Shown here one piece after another: positions 8,757 to 17,509 of a stretch of 64,000 nucleotides of DNA (position 1 is its first letter; the number at the start of each line of letters is the position of its first letter). A program made the position numbers and the translations under genes. The DNA comes from Clostridiales bacterium (GTDB taxonomy: Bacteria > Bacillota > Clostridia > Lachnospirales > Lachnospiraceae), in the NCBI GenBank assembly GCA_018366495.1, contig JAGZHZ010000008.1, positions 1 to 64,000 on the forward strand. Reading direction: 5' to 3'. The notes below the pieces were generated by a model. That model searched no databases. It saw only the letters and a program-made list of their open reading frames with translations, and was not told the DNA's origin.

Positions 8757-8827
8757 GTTATCTGGAAAATAAAATCTGTTCTCTGCCCTTTCTTATTAAT
8801 CCCAAAAGTCGCTTTCTTATTACTTTC

Positions 8828-10420
8828 TTATTCAAGAGCAACGACAGTATTTACCGTTTCTCCCGGCAGATACCGAAGAGTGATCTTGTCGTTGACATTA
8901 TATCGGATGATTTCCAGCAGTTCTGCCAAATTGACGTCATAGATCGCCGGCTTATTATCCAGCATTAAATATATATGAGAGTTGCCCTCCACTACTGCAT
9001 CGACTATTTTTGTAATTTTTCCTGTCACACTCTCATTTCCGCTCATCTCATCTGCCGCTGCAATACCATTTTCCTTCAGCAATTTATTATAAGCTTCTTT
9101 ACATTCTGCCACAGTATCTCCGATTGATACATTCTGATACTTTTGAATGTTTACCATCGCATATTTTTTGACAAGTCCGGCTCCATCTTTCAGAGCCATA
9201 AAATATGTCGGTTCTCCTGAAACATTCAGCAAGAGCGGAAATGTTGCAGTATATCCCAGGTTCTGCACCTGTCCTTCTGCCGATGCCATCGCTGAAAATT
9301 CTTCTGCCCCTGCTACAGAATAGAATCGGCATTCCATCGTACGCTGATTCATCAGAACAAATCCAACGTTTGACTGGTCTCCACTTACAGATGTAACGCC
9401 TGTATAAACCCATACATCGTCATCAATCGCCAGATAGTTGTATCCGGCTGTCGTTCTTAAACATCCTTTCTGACCTAAAATACTATTCAGATATCCATTT
9501 TTTAATGTTCCATAGTAATCATACAACTGAACCAAAAGATCTGCCGAATATACGCGATCTACCCAGGTTGGACAGTCTTCGATCGCATAGTCTTTCATCT
9601 CTCCTGTCTGGGCATTGCAAATGACAACTCTTCCGATCGTCACACCGCCAAACAGACCTACATTATATTTTTTAACTGGGCAGATCCAATATGGTGTTCC
9701 CTCATCATCAATTTCAAAACTGAGAGAGTCAAAAATGTAAGTCGGATAATGGAAGCGCAGATGGCGATAAATATTTCTGTTAAAATACTCTGACTCAGAG
9801 TATTTAATCGGTTTATCCAGTTTTACCAGACTTGTGTCCTGTGTTGCCATATCAATCATAATATACGCCGGTATTCCATTCTTCTGATTTGTCATCCATT
9901 TGATGGGACTGGCATATACAAGAGGAGTCACACGAACCGGTTTATCCTGATAATTGATCTGTGTATACAGATTGCTCACCTCAAACTGAGAAACCATATC
10001 TACCATACTTCCCATCTTTCTGTTTCCAAGAAGCATTGCCGAATCTTTGTCTAAAAGAGGAATCTTTTTAAAATCAACTTCCTTGATATCTGTTTGAAAA
10101 TCTCTGTCTTCCACTGTAATCAGCTGCTGATATTTTTTTGCATTGATAATCGGAGAAGACAACAAACTTCCTCCAGCATATACAAGTACAACAAGTAAAA
10201 AGACTCCCAGTCCTATTTTTAAAGGTTTACTTGCCTTTATATCATCTGCCGTGCGGACACGAGGCAGCGCATAGATTCCCAGAATCAGCAAAATCACCAC
10301 CATTAAAAATGTCCACAGTCCACTAGAATGAATATTAATGGCTGGCAGATTAATATAATAATAAATTCCGGCAATCAAAATCACGGCCAACACCGTTAAA
10401 ATTTTCCATTTTTTCTTCAT
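8828..10420 (-). CDS. Membrane-anchored protein of unknown function
   Basis: 530 residues. Three hydrophobic segments occupy roughly residues 7-25, 35-53 and 68-90, and a large, presumably extracytoplasmic region of about 430 residues follows. The C-terminal 60 residues (from GKITKIVDAVV) look like a small beta-rich module. Cysteines are few and I see no catalytic motif that I can name. The central part, with repeated WICPV- and DDVWVYTG-like strands, suggests a beta-rich sensor or scaffold. It lies downstream of recJ in the same direction and upstream of leuS. I do not recognise the family; any assigned function would be a guess. Confidence 0.6.
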   Translation of the reverse strand: MKKKWKILTVLAVILIAGIYYYINLPAINIHSSGLWTFLMVVILLILGIYALPRVRTADDIKASKPLKIGLGVFLLVVLVYAGGSLLSSPIINAKKYQQLITVEDRDFQTDIKEVDFKKIPLLDKDSAMLLGNRKMGSMVDMVSQFEVSNLYTQINYQDKPVRVTPLVYASPIKWMTNQKNGIPAYIMIDMATQDTSLVKLDKPIKYSESEYFNRNIYRHLRFHYPTYIFDSLSFEIDDEGTPYWICPVKKYNVGLFGGVTIGRVVICNAQTGEMKDYAIEDCPTWVDRVYSADLLVQLYDYYGTLKNGYLNSILGQKGCLRTTAGYNYLAIDDDVWVYTGVTSVSGDQSNVGFVLMNQRTMECRFYSVAGAEEFSAMASAEGQVQNLGYTATFPLLLNVSGEPTYFMALKDGAGLVKKYAMVNIQKYQNVSIGDTVAECKEAYNKLLKENGIAAADEMSGNESVTGKITKIVDAVVEGNSHIYLMLDNKPAIYDVNLAELLEIIRYNVNDKITLRYLPGETVNTVVALE

Positions 10421-10503
10421 TGTCCAATTCCCTTCCTCTTTTTTATTTTGCAGGCAGCATAGATTCAGATCTCATACCTGACAGTATCCCTTCATTTTAA
10501 GAA

Positions 10504-12291
10504 TTACATCTGATAGTTCTGTATCACAATCTGTAATGTCCGACATTCTCTGAATACATTGATTGTCGGATAATATGTCACAGACAGTCTTACCTCGTTT
10601 TTTCTCTGCAAAAACAATTTTTCAACTTCTTTTTGACCAAATCTTTCTTTCACGTCTTTTTGGAAGACTTCCACATCTCCAAAATACATAGCATCCATCA
10701 CGCATCCTGCTGAATTCTCCACCTGCATTTTTATAACATTCTTATTTTTTCCAAGAATTTTAGCGCCCAGAACTTTTAAATCCTTTTCTGCAAATAAAGG
10801 TTTTGTATTTCCTTTTCCGAACGGTTCCAGCAATTCTAATTCCTGTACAATCCCCTCTGTGATATAATCAATTGGCATCGGCACATCGATCAAAATCTTC
10901 GGCACAAAATCTTCCTCTGTTAAAGTGCTGTTTTCATTTAATGTGCGCCTGAATACTTCCACATTTTCTTTTTTTATTGAAAGCCCTGCTGCCATCGGGT
11001 GTCCTCCAAACTTCGTAAAAAGCTGCTCACATTTCATCATCTCCTCAAACATGGAATATGCTTCAATCGAACGCCCGGAGCCTTTTATTTCCTCCTTTCC
11101 TTCTGTCAGAACAAATACAGGTCTGTGATATTTTTCCCGAATCCGTCCTGCAATAATACCTGCCAGGCTCTCATGACAATCCGGCAAAAATACAACAAGT
11201 ATTTTGTCCTCTTTTAAATCACTTGTCTCAATCATCTGCACTGCCTTTTCGTATCCTGCGAGCGTCATTTCCTTTCGTTCTTCGTTCATCATTTTTAATT
11301 CTGACGCCAGCCGCATTGCTTCTCCTTCTGTTTTAGAACATAAGAGAGCCAATGCTCTTTTCGCTGTGTCCAGTCTTCCACTTGCATTGATACAAGGTCC
11401 CAGTACAAACCCGATGTGATATGCCGTAATCTTTGCCTCCGAAAGTCCATTGACAGCAATCAAAGCGTGAAGCCCCTTATTCTGGGTAAAAGGAAGCTTT
11501 TTTAATCCCTCACGCACCAAAATCCGATTCTCCCCTGTCAGATTCATAACGTCCCCGACCGTAGCAATGGCTGCAAATTCCAAAAATTCCAATGCTTCCT
11601 GCTCCGGTATTCCCATCACACGATAAAGACATTGAACAAGCTTCCATGCAACTGCTGCACCGCAAAGCTCTTTAAATGGGTAGGGACATTCCGGCTGCTT
11701 TGGATTTACAATCGCATCGGCATCTGGAAGTACCATAATTCTTTTCCCATTTTCTTCTAAATACCTCAATTCATGATGGTCTGTCACCAAAATTGTCATT
11801 CCCAGAGATTTCCCGTATTTGATCTGTTCGATCGCAGCAATTCCATTGTCACACGTCAGAATTGTATCAGCCCCTTCTTTATATGCAAAATCAATCAGCT
11901 GTTCATTGATTCCATATCCGTCTTTCATGCGGTCTGGAATTTCCACATCGACACACGCTCCGCATCTTTTCAACGCCTGAAATAAAATATAGCTTGCATT
12001 CACCCCGTCAATATCATAATCTCCTATGATCCGAATCTTTTTTCCCTGTTCTATCTTTTCTTTCAAGATAGATGCTGTTTCCATTGCTCCTTTCATCCCA
12101 GCCGGATCATGCAGATCTTGTAGACTTCCATATAAGTATTGTCGAATCTTTTTCTCCCCCACGACGTCTCTGTTTCTGATCAGACGCGCTGTCACTGGAG
12201 AGATATGAAATTCTTCCGCAATCTTATAGAAATCGGCTTTTTTTGCTGCCACAAACCATTTTTCCATTGTCTCCTCCTGATTCTTATCCAC
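10504..12291 (-). CDS. recJ: Single-stranded-DNA exonuclease RecJ
   Basis: 595 residues, close to other clostridial RecJ. The DHH-superfamily motifs are visible: DYDIDG at residues 91-96, CDNG near 147-150, DHH at 171-173, and the DHHA1 motif GGHPMAAGLS near residue 415. RecJ degrades single-stranded DNA 5' to 3' with Mn/Mg during recombination and mismatch repair. An OB-like C-terminal region follows. It is transcribed in the same direction as secDF but is separated from it by a long hairpin, so it probably has its own promoter. Confidence 0.95.
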   Translation of the reverse strand: MDKNQEETMEKWFVAAKKADFYKIAEEFHISPVTARLIRNRDVVGEKKIRQYLYGSLQDLHDPAGMKGAMETASILKEKIEQGKKIRIIGDYDIDGVNASYILFQALKRCGACVDVEIPDRMKDGYGINEQLIDFAYKEGADTILTCDNGIAAIEQIKYGKSLGMTILVTDHHELRYLEENGKRIMVLPDADAIVNPKQPECPYPFKELCGAAVAWKLVQCLYRVMGIPEQEALEFLEFAAIATVGDVMNLTGENRILVREGLKKLPFTQNKGLHALIAVNGLSEAKITAYHIGFVLGPCINASGRLDTAKRALALLCSKTEGEAMRLASELKMMNEERKEMTLAGYEKAVQMIETSDLKEDKILVVFLPDCHESLAGIIAGRIREKYHRPVFVLTEGKEEIKGSGRSIEAYSMFEEMMKCEQLFTKFGGHPMAAGLSIKKENVEVFRRTLNENSTLTEEDFVPKILIDVPMPIDYITEGIVQELELLEPFGKGNTKPLFAEKDLKVLGAKILGKNKNVIKMQVENSAGCVMDAMYFGDVEVFQKDVKERFGQKEVEKLFLQRKNEVRLSVTYYPTINVFRECRTLQIVIQNYQM

Positions 12292-12363
12292 ATTTTGTCT
12301 TGTATCATTTTACTCGGTATCTCAACATTCTTTACCTTTTAACCAGAACTGACTCACAAAAAA

Positions 12364-12467
12364 GGATGTCTCAAAAGCCATTTTCTTTCAAATGTACACT
12401 ATAGAATCTCTCTTTTGTTTTTCTGATTCTGTACATCTTTTTCTCGCTTATGGCTTTATTGACACCC
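12364..12467 (-). terminator. Long stepped hairpin after secDF
   Basis: On the minus strand four nested paired segments can be traced: GGGTGTC/GACATCC, AAAGCCAT/ATGGCTTT, TGTACA/TGTACA and AGAATC/GATTCT, with internal loops between them, followed by TTTTTT. It probably terminates the scfA-scfB-secDF unit, but it is far longer than the other terminators here. The remaining gap bases hold nothing else I can support. Confidence 0.65.
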
Positions 12468-12497
12468 TCTTGTAACAGTCAAAAACGCGCTGTCTTT

Positions 12498-14750
12498 TTA
12501 ATTATCTTTCTTCTGTAATTTTACTTTTTTATTTACCTTTGTTTTCATGACATACCACAATGCGCCTGTGATACATACAGAAGAATATGCACCGCATACG
12601 ATTCCTACCATCAATGGCAGTGCAAATTCACGAATCGCAGAAACTCCCATCACAAACAAAACTGCAACCATGATAAATGTTGTAAAAGAAGTGTAAATGC
12701 TTCTTGTCAATGTCTGAGTAATACTTAAGTTTACAATTTCTGCAATCTTCTCTTTATTTCTGGATTCTCCCAAATTTTCGCGGATACGGTCAAAGATAAC
12801 GATCGTCGCATTGATCGAATAACCTACGATTGTCAGCATACATGCAATAAATGTATTTCCTACTGAAATTTTTGCCACTGCATAGAATGCAAGAACAACC
12901 AGCACGTCGTGAATCAGCGCCAGAACTGCACTTGCTGCAAAACGTACATCTTTAAAACGGAACCAGATATAAACGAGCATACATAATGTTGCAATGACAA
13001 CTGCAATAATTGCATCGCTTCTCATCTCTGAGCTTACCGTAGAGGAAATATTTTCTGCTGAAATTTTTGCATCATCGACGCCAAAGTTTTCTACTAAGGC
13101 TTTATTTAATGCTTCTCTTTCATCCAGATTCAGTTCTCTTGTTTTAATATTGACTTCATTAGAATTTGCCACTTTTGTGAGCTGAATATTGGCATCTTTT
13201 GTGATCTTCTCGACAACAGGTTTTACTTCAGCATCTAACTGTGCGATTGAGAGATCTTCATTAAATACTACATTTGTAGAAGTACCTCCCTTAAATTCAA
13301 GGCTGTAGTTCAAAGCTTCTCCTGTTGTTCCTGCATTGATTGCCATAAATACAGGCGCACATACGATTAAAAGCAGAGAAACTGCAAAGAAAATATTCTT
13401 TTTGCCTAAGAAATTAATCGTTTTATGCTCTTTTGCTTTTCCATAATACTTCGCATCTCTGAGTCCTAAAGTATACAGTGCTGTCATAAGGAGTCTTGAA
13501 ATTACAAGCGCTGTAAACATGGATAAGACAATACCAAGAGCCAGCGTGCTCGCAAATCCTTTTACGCTTCCGCTTCCTTTTAATCCCAAAACAATAGCTG
13601 CAATTAAGGTTGTGATATTGCCATCAATAATAGCTGAAAATGCTTTCTGATATCCCGTACGGATCGCTGTTTTTACATTTGATCCTGCTGCTATTTCTTC
13701 TTTGATACGCGCATAAATAATAACATTGGCATCCACCGCCATACCAATACTTAAAATAATACCGGCAATACCCGGCAGTGTCAGAGTGATATCAAACGCA
13801 TTCAGCATCACTAACATCAATCCGGTATAGATAATCAGTGCAATACCTGCCACAAGACCCGGAAGCAGATATACTGCAATCATAAAGATAATCACAATTG
13901 CCAGTCCGATCGCGCCGGCTTTCAAACTGGTGGAGATTGCTTCCTCTCCCAGCTGTGCCCCTACGACATTAGAGCGAATCTCTTCCAGTTCCACCTGAAG
14001 TCCTCCAATACGGATTGTAGATGCGATTGCCTCTGCTTCCTGGAAATCTTTCATTCCTGTAATCTGTGCATTTCCATCTGTAATCTCAGCATTTACATTT
14101 GGAACACTGATAAATTTGCCATCGTAATAAATACCAATACTTTCACCCGCTGCATAGGCTTTCTTGGTTGCTTCGGCAAATTTTTTCGTTCCTTCTTCGG
14201 TCATCTTCAGTTCAACCACAACTTCTGTATTATTCATGTTGTTTGTGACCTGTCCTGCTTTGGCATTCTCCACATCGGTACCAGTCAGCACGATGGATCC
14301 ATCTGCCTGTAATTCTTCAATGCTCTTATTTAATGCCCATTCATCCGGACCAATATAAGAGTAGTTCTGATTTCCCTCTGAATCGGTCTGTGCAATAAAA
14401 TACAGAGAGCCTGGCGTTCCCAGTTCCTCCAAAATTTTATTTGCATCGCTTACACCAGGAATCTCGATATTAATTCGATTGTCACCTTCCTGATATACAG
14501 TCGCCTCTGTGCTGTACTGTTCTACACGTCTTTGAAGCTTGTAGATTGTATCAGCCATGTCTTCACTTGATGGTGTGTCCCCCACTGCCTGATAGGTGAT
14601 GCTGACGCCCCCTGCCAGATCCAGTCCCAGTATGATGTTTCTTGCTGATCCAAGTCTGTCTGGTCCAAATCCAACGATGGATGTAAAGCTCAGCAGACCA
14701 ATCAATACGACCGTAAGAACCATCACCAAAATAGCTCTGTTCTTTTTCAT
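12498..14750 (-). CDS. secDF: Fused protein translocase subunit SecDF
   Basis: 750 residues carrying SecD (about residues 1-440) and SecF (about 450-750) in one chain. Each half has an N-terminal transmembrane helix, a periplasmic/extracytoplasmic P1-type domain and five helices. GMAVDANVIIYARIKEE is the SecD signature and GYSINATIVIFDRIREN the SecF counterpart. SecDF uses the proton gradient to help complete Sec-dependent export. It directly follows scfB with 16 bases between; linkage of the SCIFF genes to sec genes is common in Clostridia, although no functional tie is proven. Confidence 0.96.
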   Translation of the reverse strand: MKKNRAILVMVLTVVLIGLLSFTSIVGFGPDRLGSARNIILGLDLAGGVSITYQAVGDTPSSEDMADTIYKLQRRVEQYSTEATVYQEGDNRINIEIPGVSDANKILEELGTPGSLYFIAQTDSEGNQNYSYIGPDEWALNKSIEELQADGSIVLTGTDVENAKAGQVTNNMNNTEVVVELKMTEEGTKKFAEATKKAYAAGESIGIYYDGKFISVPNVNAEITDGNAQITGMKDFQEAEAIASTIRIGGLQVELEEIRSNVVGAQLGEEAISTSLKAGAIGLAIVIIFMIAVYLLPGLVAGIALIIYTGLMLVMLNAFDITLTLPGIAGIILSIGMAVDANVIIYARIKEEIAAGSNVKTAIRTGYQKAFSAIIDGNITTLIAAIVLGLKGSGSVKGFASTLALGIVLSMFTALVISRLLMTALYTLGLRDAKYYGKAKEHKTINFLGKKNIFFAVSLLLIVCAPVFMAINAGTTGEALNYSLEFKGGTSTNVVFNEDLSIAQLDAEVKPVVEKITKDANIQLTKVANSNEVNIKTRELNLDEREALNKALVENFGVDDAKISAENISSTVSSEMRSDAIIAVVIATLCMLVYIWFRFKDVRFAASAVLALIHDVLVVLAFYAVAKISVGNTFIACMLTIVGYSINATIVIFDRIRENLGESRNKEKIAEIVNLSITQTLTRSIYTSFTTFIMVAVLFVMGVSAIREFALPLMVGIVCGAYSSVCITGALWYVMKTKVNKKVKLQKKDN

Positions 14751-14766
14751 AGTCTTTCTCCTTATT

Positions 14767-16128
14767 TTATTGTTCCTCTGCTAATGCAGCTTTTATCATA
14801 ATGGCACATTCGATTCGTTTTTTCTGCAGCTCACAACCGATATCGTATGCGTCATTGATAGAACCATGGAATTTATAAGAGTTAGCAGCACATCCGCCGC
14901 TGCAGTAAAATCTTGCAAAACAATTTCTGCACTTTTCTTTTGCATAGACATTACAGCATTTAAACTCATCTACTAAATCTGTATTTTTTATTCCTTCAAA
15001 AACATTTCCCAACAAGAAACCTTCTTCTCCGACGAATTGATGACAAGGGTACAGATCTCCCCAAGGTGTAACCGCAAGGTATTCCGTTCCAGATCCACAT
15101 CCTGAAAGACGTTTATAAACGCACGGTCCGCCTGTCAGGTCTATCATAAAGTGGAAGAAATTAAAATCATTTCCCTCCCGATGGCGTTTCACCATCTCTG
15201 CGGCAAGTTTGTCATACTCTGCACAGATCACCGGAATATCTTCTTCTTTAATTGCATACGGTTCCTCCGGCAAAGAAACAACCGGTTCCACTGAAATCTG
15301 TTTAAATCCAAGATCTGCCAGATGCAGAACATCTTTTGAAAAATCCAGATTGTTATGTGTAAATGTACCTCTTACATAATATTTTTCTTGATTTCTGCTT
15401 TCCGCAAATTTCTGGAATTTCGGCACAATCAAATCATAGCTTCCTTTTCCTTTGCGGAATGGACGCATATAATCGTGTACTTCTTTTCTTCCGTCAATAC
15501 TAAGAACTACATTTGCCATCTCTTTGTTGGCAAATTCCATAATCTCATCATTGAGCAGAACACCATTTGTTGTCAATGTAAAACGGAAGTTTTTGTTATG
15601 TATTTTTTCCTGCTCTCTTCCATATTTCACAAGATCTTTTACTACCTGCCAGTTCATCAGCGGTTCTCCGCCAAAGAAGTCCACTTCCAGATTTCTTCTG
15701 TTTCCGGAATTTGCAATCAAAAAGTCAAGCGCCTGTTTTCCTGTCTCATAGCTCATCAGAGCACGGCGTCCGTGATATTCTCCTTCTTCTGCAAAGCAGT
15801 AACGACATGCAAGATTACAGTCATGTGCAATGTGAAGGCATAACGCTTTTACTACTGTCTTTCTCTTTTTAAAATCAATAATGCTTTCTTTATAAGTATC
15901 CTCTGTAAATAATGTTCCTGCTTCTTTTAATTCCTCGCAGTCTGATACCGCCTCAAAAATCTCTTCTTTTGTGTACTTATCTTTTAACTTTTCTGCAATG
16001 GCTGTTTTTTCTGTTCCCTCTTCCATATACGGAAGCACATCGTACACAACATCATCTACAACGTGAATTGCACCGCTGTTTACATCCATAACGATATTAT
16101 AGCCATTGTTTTTATATTGATGGATCAC
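14767..16128 (-). CDS. scfB: Radical SAM SCIFF (ranthipeptide) maturase
   Basis: 453 residues. An N-terminal peptide-binding (RRE-like) region covers about residues 1-85. The radical SAM cluster is Cys104, Cys108 and Cys111 in the CX3CX2C pattern, and the C-terminal SPASM/Cys-rich region from about residue 345 supplies ligands for two auxiliary 4Fe-4S clusters (CGSG, CHQF, CCNVYAKEKCRNC, CSGGC). Characterised homologues form thioether links between Cys sulfur and a downstream residue of the SCIFF precursor. The start is a GTG preceded by AAGGGG. The precursor gene scfA lies immediately upstream. Confidence 0.95.
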   Translation of the reverse strand: MIHQYKNNGYNIVMDVNSGAIHVVDDVVYDVLPYMEEGTEKTAIAEKLKDKYTKEEIFEAVSDCEELKEAGTLFTEDTYKESIIDFKKRKTVVKALCLHIAHDCNLACRYCFAEEGEYHGRRALMSYETGKQALDFLIANSGNRRNLEVDFFGGEPLMNWQVVKDLVKYGREQEKIHNKNFRFTLTTNGVLLNDEIMEFANKEMANVVLSIDGRKEVHDYMRPFRKGKGSYDLIVPKFQKFAESRNQEKYYVRGTFTHNNLDFSKDVLHLADLGFKQISVEPVVSLPEEPYAIKEEDIPVICAEYDKLAAEMVKRHREGNDFNFFHFMIDLTGGPCVYKRLSGCGSGTEYLAVTPWGDLYPCHQFVGEEGFLLGNVFEGIKNTDLVDEFKCCNVYAKEKCRNCFARFYCSGGCAANSYKFHGSINDAYDIGCELQKKRIECAIMIKAALAEEQ

Positions 16129-16164
16129 TTGAAATCCCCTTTCAATTTTTCTCTAATAACAAAA

Positions 16165-16241
16165 CTCTCCGATGGAGCTCATCGGAGTTCTTTCATCACT
16201 CGTATAATAAGCAGCGAACCTTAAACAGCCCGCTGCTTATT
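16165..16241 (-). terminator. Tandem hairpins between scfA and scfB
   Basis: Two hairpins follow scfA: AATAAGCAGCG/CGCTGCTTATT (16206-16241, 14-base loop) and CTCCGATG/CATCGGAG (16167-16187, then a short U-rich stretch on the minus strand). They probably attenuate read-through so that precursor mRNA exceeds maturase mRNA. Confidence 0.7.
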
Positions 16242-16254
16242 TCTTCGATACATC

Positions 16255-16398
16255 TTATTTATTGTTTTCGCAGCTCTGATTTCCTACTGTGCAGGAAGTT
16301 TTACATGCTGACTGGCAGGAAGTCTGGCATTCACCGCATCCGCCTTTTTTCAGAGTATTCTGTAATGTCTGCGCATTTAAGGTTTTAATGTGTTTCAT
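16255..16398 (-). CDS. scfA: SCIFF ranthipeptide precursor
   Basis: A 47-residue reading frame starting MKHIKTLNAQTLQ with six cysteines at positions 21, 24, 28, 32, 36 and 43, i.e. the six-cysteines-in-forty-five pattern that names the family. The CX3C spacings with Thr/Ser/Lys between them fit the thioether acceptor positions of the family. A strong Shine-Dalgarno (AAGGAGG) precedes the ATG, and the maturase scfB is the next gene. SCIFF peptides are almost universal in Clostridia, and related ranthipeptides have been linked to quorum sensing. This gene is easily missed because of its size. Confidence 0.95.
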   Translation of the reverse strand: MKHIKTLNAQTLQNTLKKGGCGECQTSCQSACKTSCTVGNQSCENNK

Positions 16399-16431
16399 CG
16401 CTTTACGCCTCCTTAATTCTTTGTTCAAGTT

Positions 16432-16440
16432 ATTATATCA
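16432..16440 (-). promoter_or_regulatory. Extended -10 promoter of scfA
   Basis: The minus strand reads TGATATAAT, an extended -10 element, 34 bases before the scfA ATG. No good -35 box is visible at 17 bases upstream. Confidence 0.55.
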
Positions 16441-16566
16441 TAGATTCATTTATTTTAAAAGACTTTTTTCTCTTTCTCAGCTGACATGCCCGCAGCAAGC
16501 TACGGGAAGGCCGTTGAATTACATCTTTTCATTTTTCATTTTTATTTTATAATAGAGTATAGACAT

Positions 16567-16741
16567 GATGTTAAGATCAAAAGATGCCTAACGAATCGTG
16601 CTCCGCACTTCCACAGTTCTGCCCCAGGTTTTGATACCGCGGGGCACACGCCCCACTATCCTCATTTGGGTCATTTCATAAAAGCATGAGACCGCTTATA
16701 TGCAAGCACAACGTGGTTTACAATCCTTTAACCTTAACATC
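16567..16741. ncRNA. Unassigned structured RNA candidate
   Basis: The 400-base gap between scfA and the SGNH gene is locally less AT-rich than its surroundings. A perfect 9-base-pair closing stem (GATGTTAAG 16567-16575 / CTTAACATC 16733-16741) encloses several hairpins: GTGC-TCC-GCAC, GGT-TTTGAT-ACC, a GCGGGGC-ACAC-GCCCCAC tetraloop, a GGTCAT/ATG-GA-GACC bulged stem and GCTT-ATATGC-AAGC. Strand is uncertain. The plus strand has TTTTCA-16-TATAAT ending at 16553, while a minus-strand TAGAAT lies just outside the stem and the tetraloop hairpin pairs better on the minus strand. I cannot assign a known family. Confidence 0.5.
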
Positions 16742-16798
16742 CTGACATTCTAAAAAGGAGAAATGGCACTTCCACCATTACCTAAATGAAGTAAGGAT

Positions 16799-17464
16799 GT
16801 GTGCCTGAGTAAATTTATGAAACGCTGTATCTTTTTCGGTGACAGCATCACCGACGCAAACCATCTTTTTTCAAAAAATCCTCTGGGAGAAGGATATCTG
16901 CTCTATCTTTTTGAGCTTTTCACCTCCTCTCATATCCCTGTTCATCTCTATAATCAAGGACATGCTGGACATACGCTGCAAAAATTGTTTTCTGTATTTT
17001 ATTCATGTCAAAGTCATGGCGTATTAAAAAAATACTCTCCGGATCTTATTTCTGTCCAGATTGGCATCAATGATGTTGCTATATATCAAGATACCGGATT
17101 GTCCGATTCTCAAAAGGCACAGTATCTGGAAGAATACGAAAAAAATCTTTCCTGTTTTCTCTCTGAAATACGACAGAGTTTTTCCGGATCTGTTTTTCTT
17201 TTAGAACCGTTTCTCTTTCCATATCCTGCTGAATTGTATACCTGGATGTCTGCGCGTCAAAAATTTTCTGACGTGATGAACAGATCCGCTGACAAGTTTT
17301 CCTGTCTCTTTGTTCCGCTCCAAGATCTGCTTGTCAGTTCCTGTCCGCCAGAATCCTTTTCCTGTCTTACAATAGATGGTTTTCATTTGACAAATGCTGG
17401 GAACCGACTCCTCGCCTCTTTTTTATGGAATTGCTTCAAAGAAATCGGATTTTTTCTACCATGA
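16799..17464 (+). CDS. SGNH/GDSL-type hydrolase
   Basis: Up to 221 residues. Block I FFGDSITD holds the nucleophile Ser, block III is QIGINDV with the Asn, and block V is IDGFHLTNAGN with the catalytic Asp and His. This family includes lysophospholipases, carbohydrate esterases and peptidoglycan O-acetyl esterases; the substrate is not evident, and the absence of a signal peptide suggests a cytoplasmic enzyme. The start is unclear: a GTG at 16799 has AAGGA almost touching it, while the ATG at 16817 (MKRCIFFGDS) fits the family better but lacks a Shine-Dalgarno. It is convergent with the EF-G paralog gene. Confidence 0.85.
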   Translation: MCLSKFMKRCIFFGDSITDANHLFSKNPLGEGYLLYLFELFTSSHIPVHLYNQGHAGHTLQKLFSVFYSCQSHGVLKKYSPDLISVQIGINDVAIYQDTGLSDSQKAQYLEEYEKNLSCFLSEIRQSFSGSVFLLEPFLFPYPAELYTWMSARQKFSDVMNRSADKFSCLFVPLQDLLVSSCPPESFSCLTIDGFHLTNAGNRLLASFLWNCFKEIGFFLP

Positions 17465-17470
17465 ACTTCA

Positions 17471-17501
17471 GAACCGCTGTATTTCAAAGATACAGCGGTT
17501 C
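17471..17501 (+). terminator. Terminator after the SGNH hydrolase gene
   Basis: Perfect 11-base-pair arms GAACCGCTGTA/TACAGCGGTTC followed by TTTCTATTTT on the plus strand. The convergent EF-G paralog gene ends 9 bases further on and may share it. Confidence 0.85.
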
Positions 17502-17509
17502 TTTCTATT

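Noticed and set aside
8624..8827. T-box leader for leuS
   Set aside because: I looked for the AGGGTGG-ACCGCG core on the minus strand and found only a GGGCCGTAAT hairpin without specifier, antiterminator or U tract.
16567..16741. 6S RNA, tmRNA, SRP RNA or RNase P RNA
   Set aside because: None of the hallmark sequences (6S ends, tRNA-like ends of tmRNA, SRP GNAR/GGAA loops, RNase P GAGGAAAGUCC) are present; 6S fits 47206-47436 far better.
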